Notes: a model not told the origin generated them from the letters alone. DNA of 64,000 nucleotides from Halomonas sp. (GCF_011050415.1 NZ_DRFS01000025.1:186001-250000); one strand, 5' to 3'. Positions 33,256 to 44,071 are shown, numbered from the stretch's first letter. Translations and numbers: made by a program.

Positions 33256-36200
33256 TTATCGATAACGCAGCTGCACGCCCGCTTGGCCCTGAACATCCCG
33301 CAGCGCCAGTAATAAATCATCGCTAGGGGCGACTTTCCACTCATCGTCTAGCTCAAGCCACGCCACCGCTGCCGGATGGCGATACTGCAGACGAACAGGT
33401 AAGCCCTCCTTATCGCGATAAGGCGTTAGGCTATCGCGCAGGCTCTCCACCAAACGACCATTGATTTGTCCCGCATCCAACGCCAACTCGACGGCTTGGC
33501 CATAGCGAATACGCGCGGTCACCATTGGCGTGACGTCTTTACCGCGCAGGCGCAAACCACCGGAGAATTCGTCGCTGGAGACCTCGCCTTCAACGATTAA
33601 TACCTGATCGGACTCAATCTGACCGCGCAACTGCTCAAATAGCTCCCCAAACAGCGAGGCTTCAATACGGCCAGTGCGGTCATCCAGGGTAATAAACGCC
33701 ATGGTATCGCCACGTTTGGACTTCATGGTGCGAACCCCTACCACCAGCCCAGCAACGCGCTGAGGGTCGCGGGAAGGTTTTAAATCGCTGATTCGGGTCG
33801 AGACAAAACGCTTTAACTCCCGTTCGTACTCATCAATCGGGTGGCCCGTTAGGTACAGCCCTAAGGTGTCTTTCTCACCAGAAAGACGCTCACGATCCGT
33901 CCACTCACGGGCATTGATATATTCAGCGTAAGCATCGCTATCGCCGTCATCTGCTTCGGCGAAGGCGTCGCCAAACATATCCATCATGCCCAGATTCTGG
34001 TTGGCATGATTCTGTGCCGCCGCTTTTAGCGCATCTTCCATCGCTGCAAACAGCACCGCTCTATTGGGGCCGATGGTATCCAGCGCGCCGGAGCGAATAA
34101 GCGCTTCCAGGGTGCGCTTATTCATCCGTTTGGGGTCAATACGGCGGCAGAAATCGAAGATATCTTTAAATGGGCCGTCGGCGTTGCGGGCTTCCACAAT
34201 CGCGCCAATCGGTCCCTCACCTACACCACGAATGGCACCCAGGCCATAAACCACGCGGGCATCGGTATCGACGGTGAATTTGTAACCACCCACATTGACG
34301 TTCGGTGGAGTGACGGTGAGCTTGAGGTTACGACACTCTTCAATCAGGGGCACCACTTTATCCAGGTTGTCCATTTCAGTGGACATAACCGCGGCCATAA
34401 AGGGCCCTGGATAGTGGGCTTTTAGCCACGCGGTCTGGTAGGAGACCAAGGCGTAAGCGGCAGAGTGCGACTTGTTAAAGCCGTAACCAGCAAATTTTTC
34501 TACTAAGTCGAAGATGTTACCGGCGAGGTCTTTATCGATGCCGTTGGCGGCACAGCCTTCCATAAAGCCGTCACGCTGCTTGGCCATCTCTTCGGGCTTT
34601 TTCTTACCCATGGCCCGGCGCAGCATATCGGCCTGGCCCAGGCTGTAGCCTGCCATCACCTGAGCGATCTGCATGACCTGCTCTTGGTAAAGAATAATGC
34701 CGTAGGTAGGCGACAGCACTGGTTTTAGCAGCTCGTGCTGGTAATCCGGGTGTGGATAAGAGACTTCGGCTCGGCCGTGCTTACGGTTGATAAAGTCATC
34801 TACCATGCCCGACTGCAGCGGGCCAGGGCGAAACAGCGCCACCAAGGCGATCATATCGTCCAGGGAGTCGGGCAGCAGGCGCTTGATTAGCTCCTTCATG
34901 CCTCGGGATTCAAGCTGGAACACCGCCGTGGTCTCGGCGCGCTTGAGCATCTCGAAGGTGGGAGCGTCATCCAGCGGGATACTGTCGATATTAAGCGGTC
35001 CCTGGCCGTTAACGCTGCGCACTTTGTCGACCATCTCCAGCGCCCAGTCGATAATCGTCAGCGTCCGCAGACCCAGGAAGTCGAACTTAACCAGCCCGGC
35101 CTCTTCAATATCGTTTTTATCGAATTGAACCACCAAACCAGCGCCATCTTCATCGCATAGCAGGGGTGAAAAATCTGTTAATTTGGTAGGCGCAATCACC
35201 ACGCCCCCGGCGTGCTTGCCGGTGCCACGCGTGGTGCCCTCTAACTTGAGGGCCATCTCCCAGATCTCTTCGGCCTCTTCATCGTTGCCGATAAACTCTT
35301 TAAGCGCTGGCTCCTGCTCAATCGCTTTGGAAAGGGTCATGCCCACTTCAAAAGGAATCAGCTTGGAGAGCTTATCCCCCAGCGAGTAGGGGCGACCCTG
35401 AGCGCGGGCAACGTCACGCACAACGGCTTTGGCCGCCATGGTGCCAAAGGTAACAATCTGCGATACCGCATTACGACCATAGCGCTCGGCTACGTACTCA
35501 ATGACTTTGTCGCGTTTCTCCATGCAGAAATCGACGTCAAAGTCGGGCATCGAGACACGTTCAGGGTTCAAAAAGCGCTCGAACAGCAGGTCGTAGCCAA
35601 TCGGGTCTAAATCCGTGATCTTCTGCGCGTAGGCCACCAGCGAACCGGCACCAGAGCCCCGCCCTGGGCCTACTGGTACACCGTTATCTTTAGCCCACTG
35701 GATAAAGTCCATCACGATCAGGAAGTAGCCAGGGAAGCCCATCTGGATAATAACGTTGAGTTCGAACTCCAGCCGGTCGCGGTAGCGCTGGTCGATCGCC
35801 TGGTACTCTTCGCTGTCGCGAGGGTAGCGTTCAGCGGGAAACAGAAAATCAAGCCGATCGGTCAGGCCATCGTGGGAGACCTTGCGAAAGAACTCATCCT
35901 GGGTCATGCCCTCAGGAATTTCGAACTCGGGTAGGAAAATTTCGCCCAGGCGCACATCCACGCTGCAGCGCTCGGCAATCATAACGCTGTTCTCCAGCGC
36001 TTCAGGAATATCAGAGAACAAAGCCGCCATCTCGTCGGGGCTTTTTAGGTACTGCTCTTCGGTGTAGCGGCGCTCGCGGCGCGGATCGTCCAGCGCTCGG
36101 CCTTCGCCAATCGCCACGCGGGTTTCGTGGGCCCAAAAATCCTCGCGCTCTAAAAAGCGCACGTCGTTAGTGGCCACCACCGGCGTACCTGTCTCAATGG

Positions 36201-36762
36201 CCAACTTAACGCTGGCATGCACACAAGCTTCTTCCAACGGGCGGCCGGTACGCACTAACTCCAAGTAAAAACGCTCGGGAAACGCCGCCTGCCACTCTTT
36301 AAGCATCTGACGCGCTTCAGGCTCGTGGTCAGACAAAAGGTGACGACCAATTTCTCCTTCCCGCGCACCGGAGAGTGCAATCAGGCCTTCGTTTTGCTCT
36401 AACACCCACTGCTTATCGAGAATAGCGCGTCCCTGACGCTGTCCGTGTGTCCACCCCTTCGAGATCAATTCGGTCAGGTTTCGATAGCCAACGTCGTTCA
36501 TCGCAAGCAACGTTAGCCGGTAGGGATGGGATTCATCGTGAGGATTTTGCAGCCATAAATCGCTGCCGATAACCGGCTTCAACCCCGCCCCCTGGGCGGC
36601 TTTGTAAAACTTAACCAAACCAAACAGGTTAGTTTCATCGGTCAGGGCAAGCGCAGGCATCGCCCGTTCAGCAGTAGTGCTGACCAGCGATTTGAGCTTA
36701 ACCAGACCGTCAACCAGGGAGTATTCACTGTGTAAACGTAAATGAACGAACGGGACCGTCAT
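33256..36762 (-). CDS. dnaE: DNA polymerase III alpha subunit
   Basis: An 1168-residue replicative polymerase, close to E. coli DnaE (1160). N-terminal PHP domain (FVHLRLHSEYSLVDG), then the polymerase core with the catalytic acidic cluster PDFDVDFCMEKRD near residues 400-412, the palm/finger region SQIVTFGTMAAKAV, a helix-hairpin-helix region, and a C-terminal OB fold and tau-binding tail. It copies the chromosome in the replisome. GAGAG precedes ATG 36762. It sits after rnhB in the lpx-dnaE-accA block. Confidence 0.98.
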   Translation of the reverse strand: MTVPFVHLRLHSEYSLVDGLVKLKSLVSTTAERAMPALALTDETNLFGLVKFYKAAQGAGLKPVIGSDLWLQNPHDESHPYRLTLLAMNDVGYRNLTELISKGWTHGQRQGRAILDKQWVLEQNEGLIALSGAREGEIGRHLLSDHEPEARQMLKEWQAAFPERFYLELVRTGRPLEEACVHASVKLAIETGTPVVATNDVRFLEREDFWAHETRVAIGEGRALDDPRRERRYTEEQYLKSPDEMAALFSDIPEALENSVMIAERCSVDVRLGEIFLPEFEIPEGMTQDEFFRKVSHDGLTDRLDFLFPAERYPRDSEEYQAIDQRYRDRLEFELNVIIQMGFPGYFLIVMDFIQWAKDNGVPVGPGRGSGAGSLVAYAQKITDLDPIGYDLLFERFLNPERVSMPDFDVDFCMEKRDKVIEYVAERYGRNAVSQIVTFGTMAAKAVVRDVARAQGRPYSLGDKLSKLIPFEVGMTLSKAIEQEPALKEFIGNDEEAEEIWEMALKLEGTTRGTGKHAGGVVIAPTKLTDFSPLLCDEDGAGLVVQFDKNDIEEAGLVKFDFLGLRTLTIIDWALEMVDKVRSVNGQGPLNIDSIPLDDAPTFEMLKRAETTAVFQLESRGMKELIKRLLPDSLDDMIALVALFRPGPLQSGMVDDFINRKHGRAEVSYPHPDYQHELLKPVLSPTYGIILYQEQVMQIAQVMAGYSLGQADMLRRAMGKKKPEEMAKQRDGFMEGCAANGIDKDLAGNIFDLVEKFAGYGFNKSHSAAYALVSYQTAWLKAHYPGPFMAAVMSTEMDNLDKVVPLIEECRNLKLTVTPPNVNVGGYKFTVDTDARVVYGLGAIRGVGEGPIGAIVEARNADGPFKDIFDFCRRIDPKRMNKRTLEALIRSGALDTIGPNRAVLFAAMEDALKAAAQNHANQNLGMMDMFGDAFAEADDGDSDAYAEYINAREWTDRERLSGEKDTLGLYLTGHPIDEYERELKRFVSTRISDLKPSRDPQRVAGLVVGVRTMKSKRGDTMAFITLDDRTGRIEASLFGELFEQLRGQIESDQVLIVEGEVSSDEFSGGLRLRGKDVTPMVTARIRYGQAVELALDAGQINGRLVESLRDSLTPYRDKEGLPVRLQYRHPAAVAWLELDDEWKVAPSDDLLLALRDVQGQAGVQLRYR

Positions 36763-36800
36763 GAGACTCTCAGAAATACGCTAGATGAAGAAGAAAGATG

Positions 36801-37448
36801 TTAAAGCAGCGCCAACTGACGCTGCACCGGCGCAAAGCTACGACGATGTTCGGCAAGTGGCCCGTGAGCTGAAAGCGCCGTCAGGTGCTCTTTGGTCGGG
36901 TAGCCTTTATGGCGCGCAAAACCATATTCAGGATAGCACTCATCTAAGGCAACCATTTGCGCGTCCCGAGCAACCTTGGCCAGAATTGATGCGGCGGCGA
37001 TGGCCGCGTGACGCGCATCGCCCTTCACCACGGCCTGCCCAGGCAGTAGATGGCCAGGTAACTTATTGCCATCTACTAGTAGATATTCCGCCGCTGGTGC
37101 CAGTGCATCAATGGCTCGACGCATGGCTAAGTGGGTGGCGTGGTAAATATTCAGTGCATCCACTTCAGCCGCGCTCGCTTCTGCCACGGCAAAGGCCAGT
37201 GCTCGCTCGCGAATCTGAAGATCCAACGCTTCACGCTTGCCGGCGGTAAGCTTTTTTGAGTCGGTGAGACCGTCAATCGGTTTGGTAGGATCAAGGATCA
37301 CTGCGGCGGCGACCACGCTGCCTATCAGCGGGCCACGACCCACTTCATCCACCCCGGCTAACAGCTCGCCGCCATAGGCAATCTCAAGTGGCGGAAAATC
37401 CGCATGCTCAATACACCAGCGCTCAACCGACATGCTTTTATTCGTCAT
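36801..37448 (-). CDS. rnhB: Ribonuclease HII
   Basis: A 215-residue RNase HII: the catalytic [12 protein letters not shown] (Asp and Glu near residues 34-35), a second acidic residue in [10 protein letters not shown] and the C-terminal HKGYPTKEH. It cuts the RNA strand of RNA-DNA hybrids and removes single ribonucleotides from DNA. ATG 37448 lies inside the lpxB end (11-base overlap); MSVERW a few codons later is an alternative start. Confidence 0.96.
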   Translation of the reverse strand: MTNKSMSVERWCIEHADFPPLEIAYGGELLAGVDEVGRGPLIGSVVAAAVILDPTKPIDGLTDSKKLTAGKREALDLQIRERALAFAVAEASAAEVDALNIYHATHLAMRRAIDALAPAAEYLLVDGNKLPGHLLPGQAVVKGDARHAAIAAASILAKVARDAQMVALDECYPEYGFARHKGYPTKEHLTALSAHGPLAEHRRSFAPVQRQLALL

Positions 37449-38610
37449 AAACCGTCTCTAGGGGCTGGCCCGCCACTAGCTGGCTAATCGCCTCCGCAGC
37501 GCGACGACTGGCGTTACGCTGAAGGGTGGCATGCATCGTGGCAAAGCGTGTTTCCAAAGCGTGACGGCTAGCGTCGTCTGCTAGCATGGCACCCAACCGT
37601 TCGGCAATCGCCTCAGGTGAGGCGGCATCCTGGATCAGTTCCGGCACCAGAGTTTCTTGAGCAATCAAGTTGGGCAGCGAGACCCAGCGCGTTTTCACCA
37701 GCCGCTTAGCCAGCCAATGCGTCATCGGTGCCATCTTGTACGCGACCAGCATAGAGCGATGACATAGCATCGCCTCCAACGCGGCAGTGCCCGAGGCCAG
37801 CAGAACGATGTCGCTAGCCACCATGGCTTCGCGAGCCTGACCATCCAAGAGCGTCGTGCGCTCGGTGAGCAGGGGATAGTGCGTCAGCAACATACTGATT
37901 TCACGGCGGCGGTCGGGCGTTGCTGCGGGGATAACGACCTGAAGCTCGGGCTGACGCTGACAGAGCTGCTCGGCAGCGGCAAGAAAGGTATCACCCAGGA
38001 AACGGACTTCATTGGCTCGGGAGCCGGGCAATAGCGCCAACACCGGGCGATCCAGGGCTAATGCTAGCTCTTGACGGGTGGCAGCGCGGTCATTTTGAAG
38101 CGGCATTTCGTCTGCCAGGGGATGCCCCACAAACGCCACAGGCACGCGATGCTCACGATAGAAAGCGGCTTCAAAAGGAAGCAAGGTCAGCATGCCATTT
38201 ACCGACTTGGCGATACCTTTTACGCGCCCCTGGCGCCACGCCCATACCGAAGGACTCACATAGTGAGCGGTGGTAATACCCGCCTCACGGAGCTGGCGCT
38301 CCAGGCCTAAATTAAAGTCTGGTGCATCAATACCCAGCATAATGTCAGGCTGCCAGGCCAACGCTTCGGCTTTTAATGTACGCCGCACACGGATCAATTC
38401 GGGGAGGTGCTTTAGTACTTCGACCAGCCCCATCACAGCGAGAGTTTCTAGAGGAAAGCGGCTCTCCATGCCTTCAGACTGCATGCGCGGCCCACCGATG
38501 CCACGAAACTCGACGCCTGAGTAACGTGCTTTAAGTTCACGCATCAGACCAGCGCCGAGAATATCGCCAGAGAGTTCCCCGGCCACGATATAAACACGTT
38601 GCAGGGTCAT
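37438..38610 (-). CDS. lpxB: Lipid-A-disaccharide synthase
   Basis: A 390-residue peripheral inner-membrane glycosyltransferase (GT19) with [15 protein letters not shown] at the start, [28 protein letters not shown] and the C-terminal [20 protein letters not shown]. It joins UDP-2,3-diacylglucosamine to lipid X to form the disaccharide core of lipid A. It follows lpxA by 17 bases and overlaps rnhB. Confidence 0.97.
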   Translation of the reverse strand: MTLQRVYIVAGELSGDILGAGLMRELKARYSGVEFRGIGGPRMQSEGMESRFPLETLAVMGLVEVLKHLPELIRVRRTLKAEALAWQPDIMLGIDAPDFNLGLERQLREAGITTAHYVSPSVWAWRQGRVKGIAKSVNGMLTLLPFEAAFYREHRVPVAFVGHPLADEMPLQNDRAATRQELALALDRPVLALLPGSRANEVRFLGDTFLAAAEQLCQRQPELQVVIPAATPDRRREISMLLTHYPLLTERTTLLDGQAREAMVASDIVLLASGTAALEAMLCHRSMLVAYKMAPMTHWLAKRLVKTRWVSLPNLIAQETLVPELIQDAASPEAIAERLGAMLADDASRHALETRFATMHATLQRNASRRAAEAISQLVAGQPLETVYDE

Positions 38611-38627
38611 AAGAGGTTCAGCATGGG

Positions 38628-39395
38628 TTAGCGGGTGATGCCGCGGGTCGAACGCTCAATAGAAGCGGCAAAATGATCAACCTCGGGCATATCAAAGCGG
38701 CTGCGCATTTCGATAAGCGCCTGTTCCGTTGTCAAACCTTGGCGATAGACCATTTTATAAGCTGCGGTGAGAGCACTGATCGCTTCGCGGCTAAAACCAC
38801 GACGCTTCAAGCCCACTAAATTAAGACCGCGGGCTTCTGCCGGGTTGCCATTAATCATGATATACGCAGGCGTGTCTTTGGTGATAATCGAACCACCCCC
38901 AGCCATCGCGTGATCGCCAAAATGACAAAACTGATGCACTGCTGACAAGCCACCGAGAATGACATGATTTCCTACAGTAACGTGACCAGCCAGTGTCACC
39001 TGGTTGGCCAGGATACAGTCATTGCCAATCACGCAATCATGGCCAACATGCACATAAGCCATGAATAGGTTACGTGACCCGATAGTCGTTTCACTGCGAT
39101 CCTGCACCGTGCCACGATGCAGCGTCGCACCTTCGCGAATCACGTTATCGTCACCCATTACTAGTCGCGTAGGCTCGCCCGCATATTTTTTATCCTGACA
39201 GTCTTCGCCAACCGAGGCGAACTGAAAAATACGCGTGCGCTCACCCAGCGTAGTAGGTCCTTTAACCACCACATGGGGGCCAATCACCGAACCAGCACCG
39301 ATAATAACGTCGGGACCAATAATGCTAAAAGGTCCTACTTCAACGTCGTCTGCAAGCTGCGCCGTTGAGTCGACCAGGGCAGTAGGATGTATCAA
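38628..39395 (-). CDS. lpxA: UDP-N-acetylglucosamine acyltransferase
   Basis: A 255-residue left-handed beta-helix protein, built of hexapeptide repeats ([32 protein letters not shown]), with the catalytic His region [10 protein letters not shown] near 122-131 and the C-terminal helical domain. It puts the first acyl chain on UDP-GlcNAc, the first step of lipid A synthesis. It overlaps the end of fabZ by four bases (39392-39395). Confidence 0.97.
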   Translation of the reverse strand: MIHPTALVDSTAQLADDVEVGPFSIIGPDVIIGAGSVIGPHVVVKGPTTLGERTRIFQFASVGEDCQDKKYAGEPTRLVMGDDNVIREGATLHRGTVQDRSETTIGSRNLFMAYVHVGHDCVIGNDCILANQVTLAGHVTVGNHVILGGLSAVHQFCHFGDHAMAGGGSIITKDTPAYIMINGNPAEARGLNLVGLKRRGFSREAISALTAAYKMVYRQGLTTEQALIEMRSRFDMPEVDHFAASIERSTRGITR

Positions 39396-39835
39396 GCCAC
39401 CTTCCTCTCAGCACAAATTATTTCCGCTTCGCAGGCCAGCTCACCATCAACCATCGCGCGGCAAGCAAACTTCCATATACCCCGCTTTCCTTTAATAACA
39501 TTAGCTTCTAAGGTCAGCTGGTCACCTGGCATGACGGGGCGCTTAAAACGAACCTTGTCACTGCCCACAAGATAATATACATACCCATCTGCAGGCAGTT
39601 TGTTAACGGTCTTAAAACCTAGAATGCCACATACTTGAGCCAACGCCTCAAGCACCAAAACACCCGGCATAATGGGGTGATGGGGAAAATGACCATTGAA
39701 AAATGGCTCATTAATGCTGACATTCTTATACCCAATAATCGACTCGCCGATGGCTAGCTGCGTTACTCGATCCACCAATAAAAAAGGATAACGGTGAGGC
39801 AAGTATTCGCGAATTTCATTGATATCCATAACCAT
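39392..39835 (-). CDS. fabZ: 3-hydroxyacyl-ACP dehydratase FabZ
   Basis: A 147-residue hot-dog-fold enzyme with [11 protein letters not shown] near 14-24 and the active-site stretch [21 protein letters not shown] (catalytic His and Glu). It dehydrates 3-hydroxyacyl-ACP in fatty acid elongation and thereby competes with LpxA/LpxD for the same acyl-ACP pool. AGAGG precedes ATG 39835. A promoter and a terminator lie between it and lpxD, so its expression may be set separately from the upstream block. Confidence 0.96.
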   Translation of the reverse strand: MVMDINEIREYLPHRYPFLLVDRVTQLAIGESIIGYKNVSINEPFFNGHFPHHPIMPGVLVLEALAQVCGILGFKTVNKLPADGYVYYLVGSDKVRFKRPVMPGDQLTLEANVIKGKRGIWKFACRAMVDGELACEAEIICAERKVA

Positions 39836-39855
39836 CGTAGCGACCTCTAAAATAA

Positions 39856-39880
39856 CAAAAAAGCCTGATAACTCTCAGGC
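39856..39880 (-). terminator. Intrinsic terminator in the fabZ leader
   Basis: On the minus strand GCCTGA (39875-39880) pairs with TCAGGC (39863-39868) and is followed by TTTTTTG. It is 21 bases before the fabZ ATG, inside an otherwise co-directional operon, so it would cut off read-through from lpxD and truncate transcripts from the promoter just upstream. Confidence 0.75.
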
Positions 39881-39914
39881 AAATACCAGCATCCTGCCGG
39901 TCAATAGGCAGTGG

Positions 39915-39942
39915 ATTATAACGCGCTGCTAGTTAGCCTCAA
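39915..39942 (-). promoter_or_regulatory. Candidate sigma-70 promoter between lpxD and fabZ
   Basis: On the minus strand TTGAGG (39937-39942), a 16-base spacer and a perfect TATAAT (39915-39920). Transcription would begin near 39908 and meet the terminator at 39856-39880 within roughly 50 bases, before fabZ. Confidence 0.6.
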
Positions 39943-39973
39943 GCCAGTGACGCATAAATTCATTCAGCGCTAT

Positions 39974-41008
39974 TCAATCACGCTGTTTTTTTTCCATTCT
40001 AGCCAATCGCTTAGCGATATCATCAAGCTGTTTAAAACGCACTGCATTTTTTCGCCACTGGCTATTGAGCATGGCACCGGTACCCGAGGAGTAAACCCCC
40101 GGCTCATGAATGGAGTTTGTCACCAAGCTCATTCCGGTTACTTGGACACCATCGCAAATGGTAAGATGGCCTGACAAACCAACGCCGCCCCCCAGCATAC
40201 AGTGCTTACCTACCTTGGTAGAGCCAGCAATACCTACACAGCCCGCTAAGGCGCTATGGTCACCAATGATGACGTTATGGGCGATTTGCACCTGACTATC
40301 AATTTTGACGTCGTTGCCAATTACCGTATCACCCAACGCCCCCCGATCAATGCTTGAGCAGCTGCCGACTTCTACGTCATCGCCCAGCACAACGCCGCCC
40401 AGTTGCACAATTTTGTGCCAGCCAGCACCATCGTGAGCGAAACCAAAGCCGTCGCCGCCAATCACACAACCACTTTGCAGAATCACCCGCTTACCTACTA
40501 CCACGCCATGACACACGGTGACATTGGCATGTAAGCGTGTGCCTTCGCCAAGCTGGCTGTCAGCCCCGACCACGCTGCCTGCTCCAATCACGACGCGATC
40601 ACCTAGTACGACGCCCGCTTCAACCACCGCATGCGCCTGGATACATACATCTGTGCCTAGCTGAACATCATCAGCGACGACTGCCGTCGGATGAATGCCA
40701 GCAACGTCACGCGCAGGCAGGGGGTCGAATAGCTGAGACAGTTTGGCATAGCCGAGATAGGGATTGTCGATTTCCAGACGGGGTACCGGACACTCCTTGC
40801 CATGCTCTGGGTGCAGCAACACAGCAGCAGCTTTAGTCGTCGCCAAATCTTTTAAATAGGCACGGTTAGCTAAAAAAGCCACCTGATCCGGCTGCGCTTC
40901 TTTTAGCGTTGCCAGACCACGTATCGGCTGCTGTGCATTACCGCTAAAGGCAACACCCAAATGGCGAGCAATGTCGGCGAGGGTAAGGTGATTAGAAGCG
41001 TGCGTCAT
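39974..41008 (-). CDS. lpxD: UDP-3-O-(3-hydroxyacyl)glucosamine N-acyltransferase
   Basis: A 344-residue protein: N-terminal uridine-binding domain (LTLADIARHLGV), a left-handed beta-helix of hexapeptide repeats and a C-terminal helix. The catalytic His lies in QIAHNVIIGDHSALAG. It adds the N-linked acyl chain, the third step of lipid A synthesis. I chose ATG 41008, whose N-terminus matches the family, over the GTG at 41044, although neither has a strong ribosome binding site. It follows skp as in E. coli. Confidence 0.95.
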   Translation of the reverse strand: MTHASNHLTLADIARHLGVAFSGNAQQPIRGLATLKEAQPDQVAFLANRAYLKDLATTKAAAVLLHPEHGKECPVPRLEIDNPYLGYAKLSQLFDPLPARDVAGIHPTAVVADDVQLGTDVCIQAHAVVEAGVVLGDRVVIGAGSVVGADSQLGEGTRLHANVTVCHGVVVGKRVILQSGCVIGGDGFGFAHDGAGWHKIVQLGGVVLGDDVEVGSCSSIDRGALGDTVIGNDVKIDSQVQIAHNVIIGDHSALAGCVGIAGSTKVGKHCMLGGGVGLSGHLTICDGVQVTGMSLVTNSIHEPGVYSSGTGAMLNSQWRKNAVRFKQLDDIAKRLARMEKKQRD

Positions 41009-41060
41009 GGGAACCCAGGGAGCGTTGGTGTGGCTAGGCCACACCGCTCATCGTTTAAAG

Positions 41061-41561
41061 TTAGTTCAAGGTATTAAATATCTGGGTGACTTCATCCGTC
41101 ACATTAGGCAAGTCTACCCCTGAGTGCAGCACGCCCTGTGGCTCTACCAGTACGTCAATACCATGGCGTTCCAACACTTGCTCAACAGCCTGCTCTAACT
41201 TCGACTCTGCGCCTTCTAAAAACTGCTGTTCGGAGCGTTGTTGGGCTTGCATGACCTCTTGGCGAAGCTGCTCGAAGCGACCACCTTTTTGCTGCAATTC
41301 ACTAATCAGCGACTCACGCTGGGACTGCGACATGGTTTCGCCTTCGTTTTGAAGACGCTGCTGGAGCTGCTGAAGCTCATTGCCCAGATTCTGCGCTTCA
41401 CGCTGCTGATTACCGATCTGGCTTTCCAAGCTGCTTAACGAGGCTTGAGCCGACTGAGTGTTCATCAGCGCTGCCCGCCAATCAAGTACGGCTACTTCAG
41501 CAGCGTGAGCAGGCAAGATCATCGCGCCTAACAGGCATACAACTGCTGTCAGTCTACGCAT
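41061..41561 (-). CDS. skp: Periplasmic chaperone Skp (OmpH)
   Basis: A 166-residue exported protein: signal peptide to about residue 20 (cleavage after AHA), then a long coiled-coil (SSLESQIGNQQREAQNLGNELQQLQQRL ... RFEQLRQEVMQAQQRSEQQFLE) that forms the tentacles of the trimer. It holds unfolded outer-membrane proteins between the Sec channel and the BamA machine, encoded next to it. Confidence 0.94.
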   Translation of the reverse strand: MRRLTAVVCLLGAMILPAHAAEVAVLDWRAALMNTQSAQASLSSLESQIGNQQREAQNLGNELQQLQQRLQNEGETMSQSQRESLISELQQKGGRFEQLRQEVMQAQQRSEQQFLEGAESKLEQAVEQVLERHGIDVLVEPQGVLHSGVDLPNVTDEVTQIFNTLN

Positions 41562-41619
41562 AGTGTTAACTCCTTAAGTCATGCCTGCGCGCCCCACCAT
41601 GGTGCGCGTTATAGCAATA

Positions 41620-43971
41620 TTAGAACGTTTGACCAAGTGAGAACTGGAAGAACTGAGTATCGTCTCCGCTCTCGTCATTCAATGGCTGGGCAATGCTAAA
41701 CGTTAGCGGCCCGACTGGCGTCAACCAAGCAAGCCCCACACCCGCGCTGTAGCGCAAATCGCCTAAATCCACTCCAGAACTACACTGCTGGCGACCTGCG
41801 TCCTCGTCCAGCACATCGTAACAAGAGGTTAGGAAGGTATTACCACCGTCCAGGAATAGCGATGTTTGCAGCGAGCGCTGATCTTCAATAAACGGCAGCG
41901 GGAAAATGATCTCTGCACTACCTTCGATAGAGACGTTACCACCTAGAGTACGATTTCGACCGCCCTCATTAGCCGGTGTTGTGCGCTGACCAAGCGTGTT
42001 AGACGTATAACCTCGAACCGAGCCCAAGCCACCCGCGTAGAAGTTCTCATAGAACGGGAACGGATCGCTACCACCCAGCGTATCGGCATAGCCAACATTA
42101 CCGGTAAATTTAAACGCGAAGGACTCATCATCGTTGATCGGGAATAGCTGTTGAGCGCGGGCACGCAGTTTGTAGTACTCCGCATCGCTACCCGGCACAC
42201 CAGTTTCCAGTGACAAACGCTGATAGTTACCCGCTGTCGGCATAATACCGCGGTTAAGATTATTACGTGTCCAGCTCGCTGTTAGCTTCAGACTCTGGGC
42301 ATCTTCACCTTGCTCTTCAACATAGCGGCGAATTTCTGAAGCGGTATCGAAGTAGGTCTTAACCGTAAGATCTTCAACGCTGGCGCCAAAGTTAAGCCGC
42401 GAAAGCTCACTAATAGGATAGCCGAAGTTAATACCAGCACCGTAAGCGTCGGTTGAGAACGTCGATATATCAGAATCGGCATAGTCGGTTTCGCGGTAGA
42501 ACAGGTTATATCCACGCGATATGCCATCCAGCGTCCAGTAGGGGTCGGTGAAGCCAAAGTTAACGCTGGTAAAGGTGTCGCTGCGCTGAGCACCTACGTT
42601 GACGCGATTACCCGTACCAAGGAAGTTGTTTTGCGTCAGGCCTACACCGTAAATAACACCCGCACTTTGTGAAAAGCCGACACTGGCAGAAACTGAACCG
42701 GATGGCTGCTCTTCAACATTATAGGTGACGTCCAACAAGTCTGGCTCGCCAGGTACGGGCTGGGTATCCACTTCAACTTGGCTAAAGAAGCCCAGCCGTT
42801 CAAGACGCTGACGAGACTGTGTGATGGCATCTGTTGATGCAGGCGCGCCTTCTAACTGGATCATTTCACGACGCAGTACTTCATCTTCGGTCGTGGTATT
42901 ACCAAAGAACTCAATGCGGCGCACGTAAGCACGCTCACCTGGATTGACGGCAATCACCAAGTCAACCGTTTCACCGTCACCTGCCATTTCAGGCACGCCC
43001 TGAATCTCTGCGAAGGCAAAACCTTCAGCACCGAGGCGCTGACGCAGCGCTTCCGTTGAGGCGTTCACATCGCCACGGGAGAAAATCTCACCCTCTTCAA
43101 CAGTAAGCAACTGGCGTGCTTCGTTCTCACTAATCTGTAGATCACCAGCAAAACGAATATTACCAACGCGGTATTGATTACCTTCATCAACATTCAGGGT
43201 AATAAAAATTTCGGATTGTTCGGGGCCAATCGACACCTGAGTCGAGGTAACATCAAAGTTAACGTACCCGCGATCTAGATAAAAAGAGCGCAGCCGCTCA
43301 ATGTCGCCGGCCAGCGCTTCACGGGAGTATTCATCACTAGAGAACCAGCCGAAAAAACGCCCTGGGCGGTCATTTAATTCAAATACACGACGCAGCGTTT
43401 CATCGTCAAAAGCTTCGTTACCGACAATGTTAATCTGTCGAATTTTGGCAACTTCACCCTCATTGATATTGATATTGACCTGTACACGGCCCTCATCAAC
43501 CTCTTCAACCTCGGTATTGATACTGGCACTGTAGCGACCCTGAGATTGATAAACCCCCTCAAGCTCACGCTGAATTTCTTCGAGCGTGGAAAGCTCCAGC
43601 ACCTGACCTTCCGAGAGGCCCGATTGGCGCAAGCCATTGCGCAAATCGTCTTCGGATATTTGGTCGTTACCGCTAATCTGTAGCCGCGCAATGGTCGGTC
43701 GCTCAACCACTTGAATGACGAGAACATCACCCTCGCGTGCTAACGAGACATCATCAAACAGTCCCGTTGCAAACAAGTCACGTGCAGCGGCAGCGAGTTG
43801 CTGCTCGCTGACGCGGTCATTGGCACTCACCGGAAATGCATTAAAGACCGAGGCGGCAGATACCCGCTGTAGTCCTTCCACTCGAATGTCAGAAACATCA
43901 AAGGATTGTGCTTGGGCGCCGCTGGCGCCTGCCAGCAAGAGTGCCGCCATTCCAAGGGTCTTGATTTTCAT
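41620..43971 (-). CDS. bamA: Outer membrane protein assembly factor BamA
   Basis: A 783-residue outer-membrane protein: signal peptide (cleaved after AQAQS-like sequence near 21), five POTRA domains up to about residue 420 (first begins FDVSDIRVEGLQRVSAASVFNAFPV), then a 16-strand beta-barrel with GGLGSVRGYTSNTLG (the VRGF/Y-type loop-6 motif) and a terminal aromatic residue (QFSLGQTF). It inserts beta-barrel proteins into the outer membrane. The order rseP-bamA-skp-lpxD is conserved. Confidence 0.97.
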   Translation of the reverse strand: MKIKTLGMAALLLAGASGAQAQSFDVSDIRVEGLQRVSAASVFNAFPVSANDRVSEQQLAAAARDLFATGLFDDVSLAREGDVLVIQVVERPTIARLQISGNDQISEDDLRNGLRQSGLSEGQVLELSTLEEIQRELEGVYQSQGRYSASINTEVEEVDEGRVQVNININEGEVAKIRQINIVGNEAFDDETLRRVFELNDRPGRFFGWFSSDEYSREALAGDIERLRSFYLDRGYVNFDVTSTQVSIGPEQSEIFITLNVDEGNQYRVGNIRFAGDLQISENEARQLLTVEEGEIFSRGDVNASTEALRQRLGAEGFAFAEIQGVPEMAGDGETVDLVIAVNPGERAYVRRIEFFGNTTTEDEVLRREMIQLEGAPASTDAITQSRQRLERLGFFSQVEVDTQPVPGEPDLLDVTYNVEEQPSGSVSASVGFSQSAGVIYGVGLTQNNFLGTGNRVNVGAQRSDTFTSVNFGFTDPYWTLDGISRGYNLFYRETDYADSDISTFSTDAYGAGINFGYPISELSRLNFGASVEDLTVKTYFDTASEIRRYVEEQGEDAQSLKLTASWTRNNLNRGIMPTAGNYQRLSLETGVPGSDAEYYKLRARAQQLFPINDDESFAFKFTGNVGYADTLGGSDPFPFYENFYAGGLGSVRGYTSNTLGQRTTPANEGGRNRTLGGNVSIEGSAEIIFPLPFIEDQRSLQTSLFLDGGNTFLTSCYDVLDEDAGRQQCSSGVDLGDLRYSAGVGLAWLTPVGPLTFSIAQPLNDESGDDTQFFQFSLGQTF

Positions 43972-44071
43972 GCAGTCAATTCGCTCGCGTTGGTCTGCCC
44001 ATCATTCCAGAAAGGCACCATATACATTTGTGCAGGCAGATGACAAGGCATCCTGCGCGCTACACGCGTCA

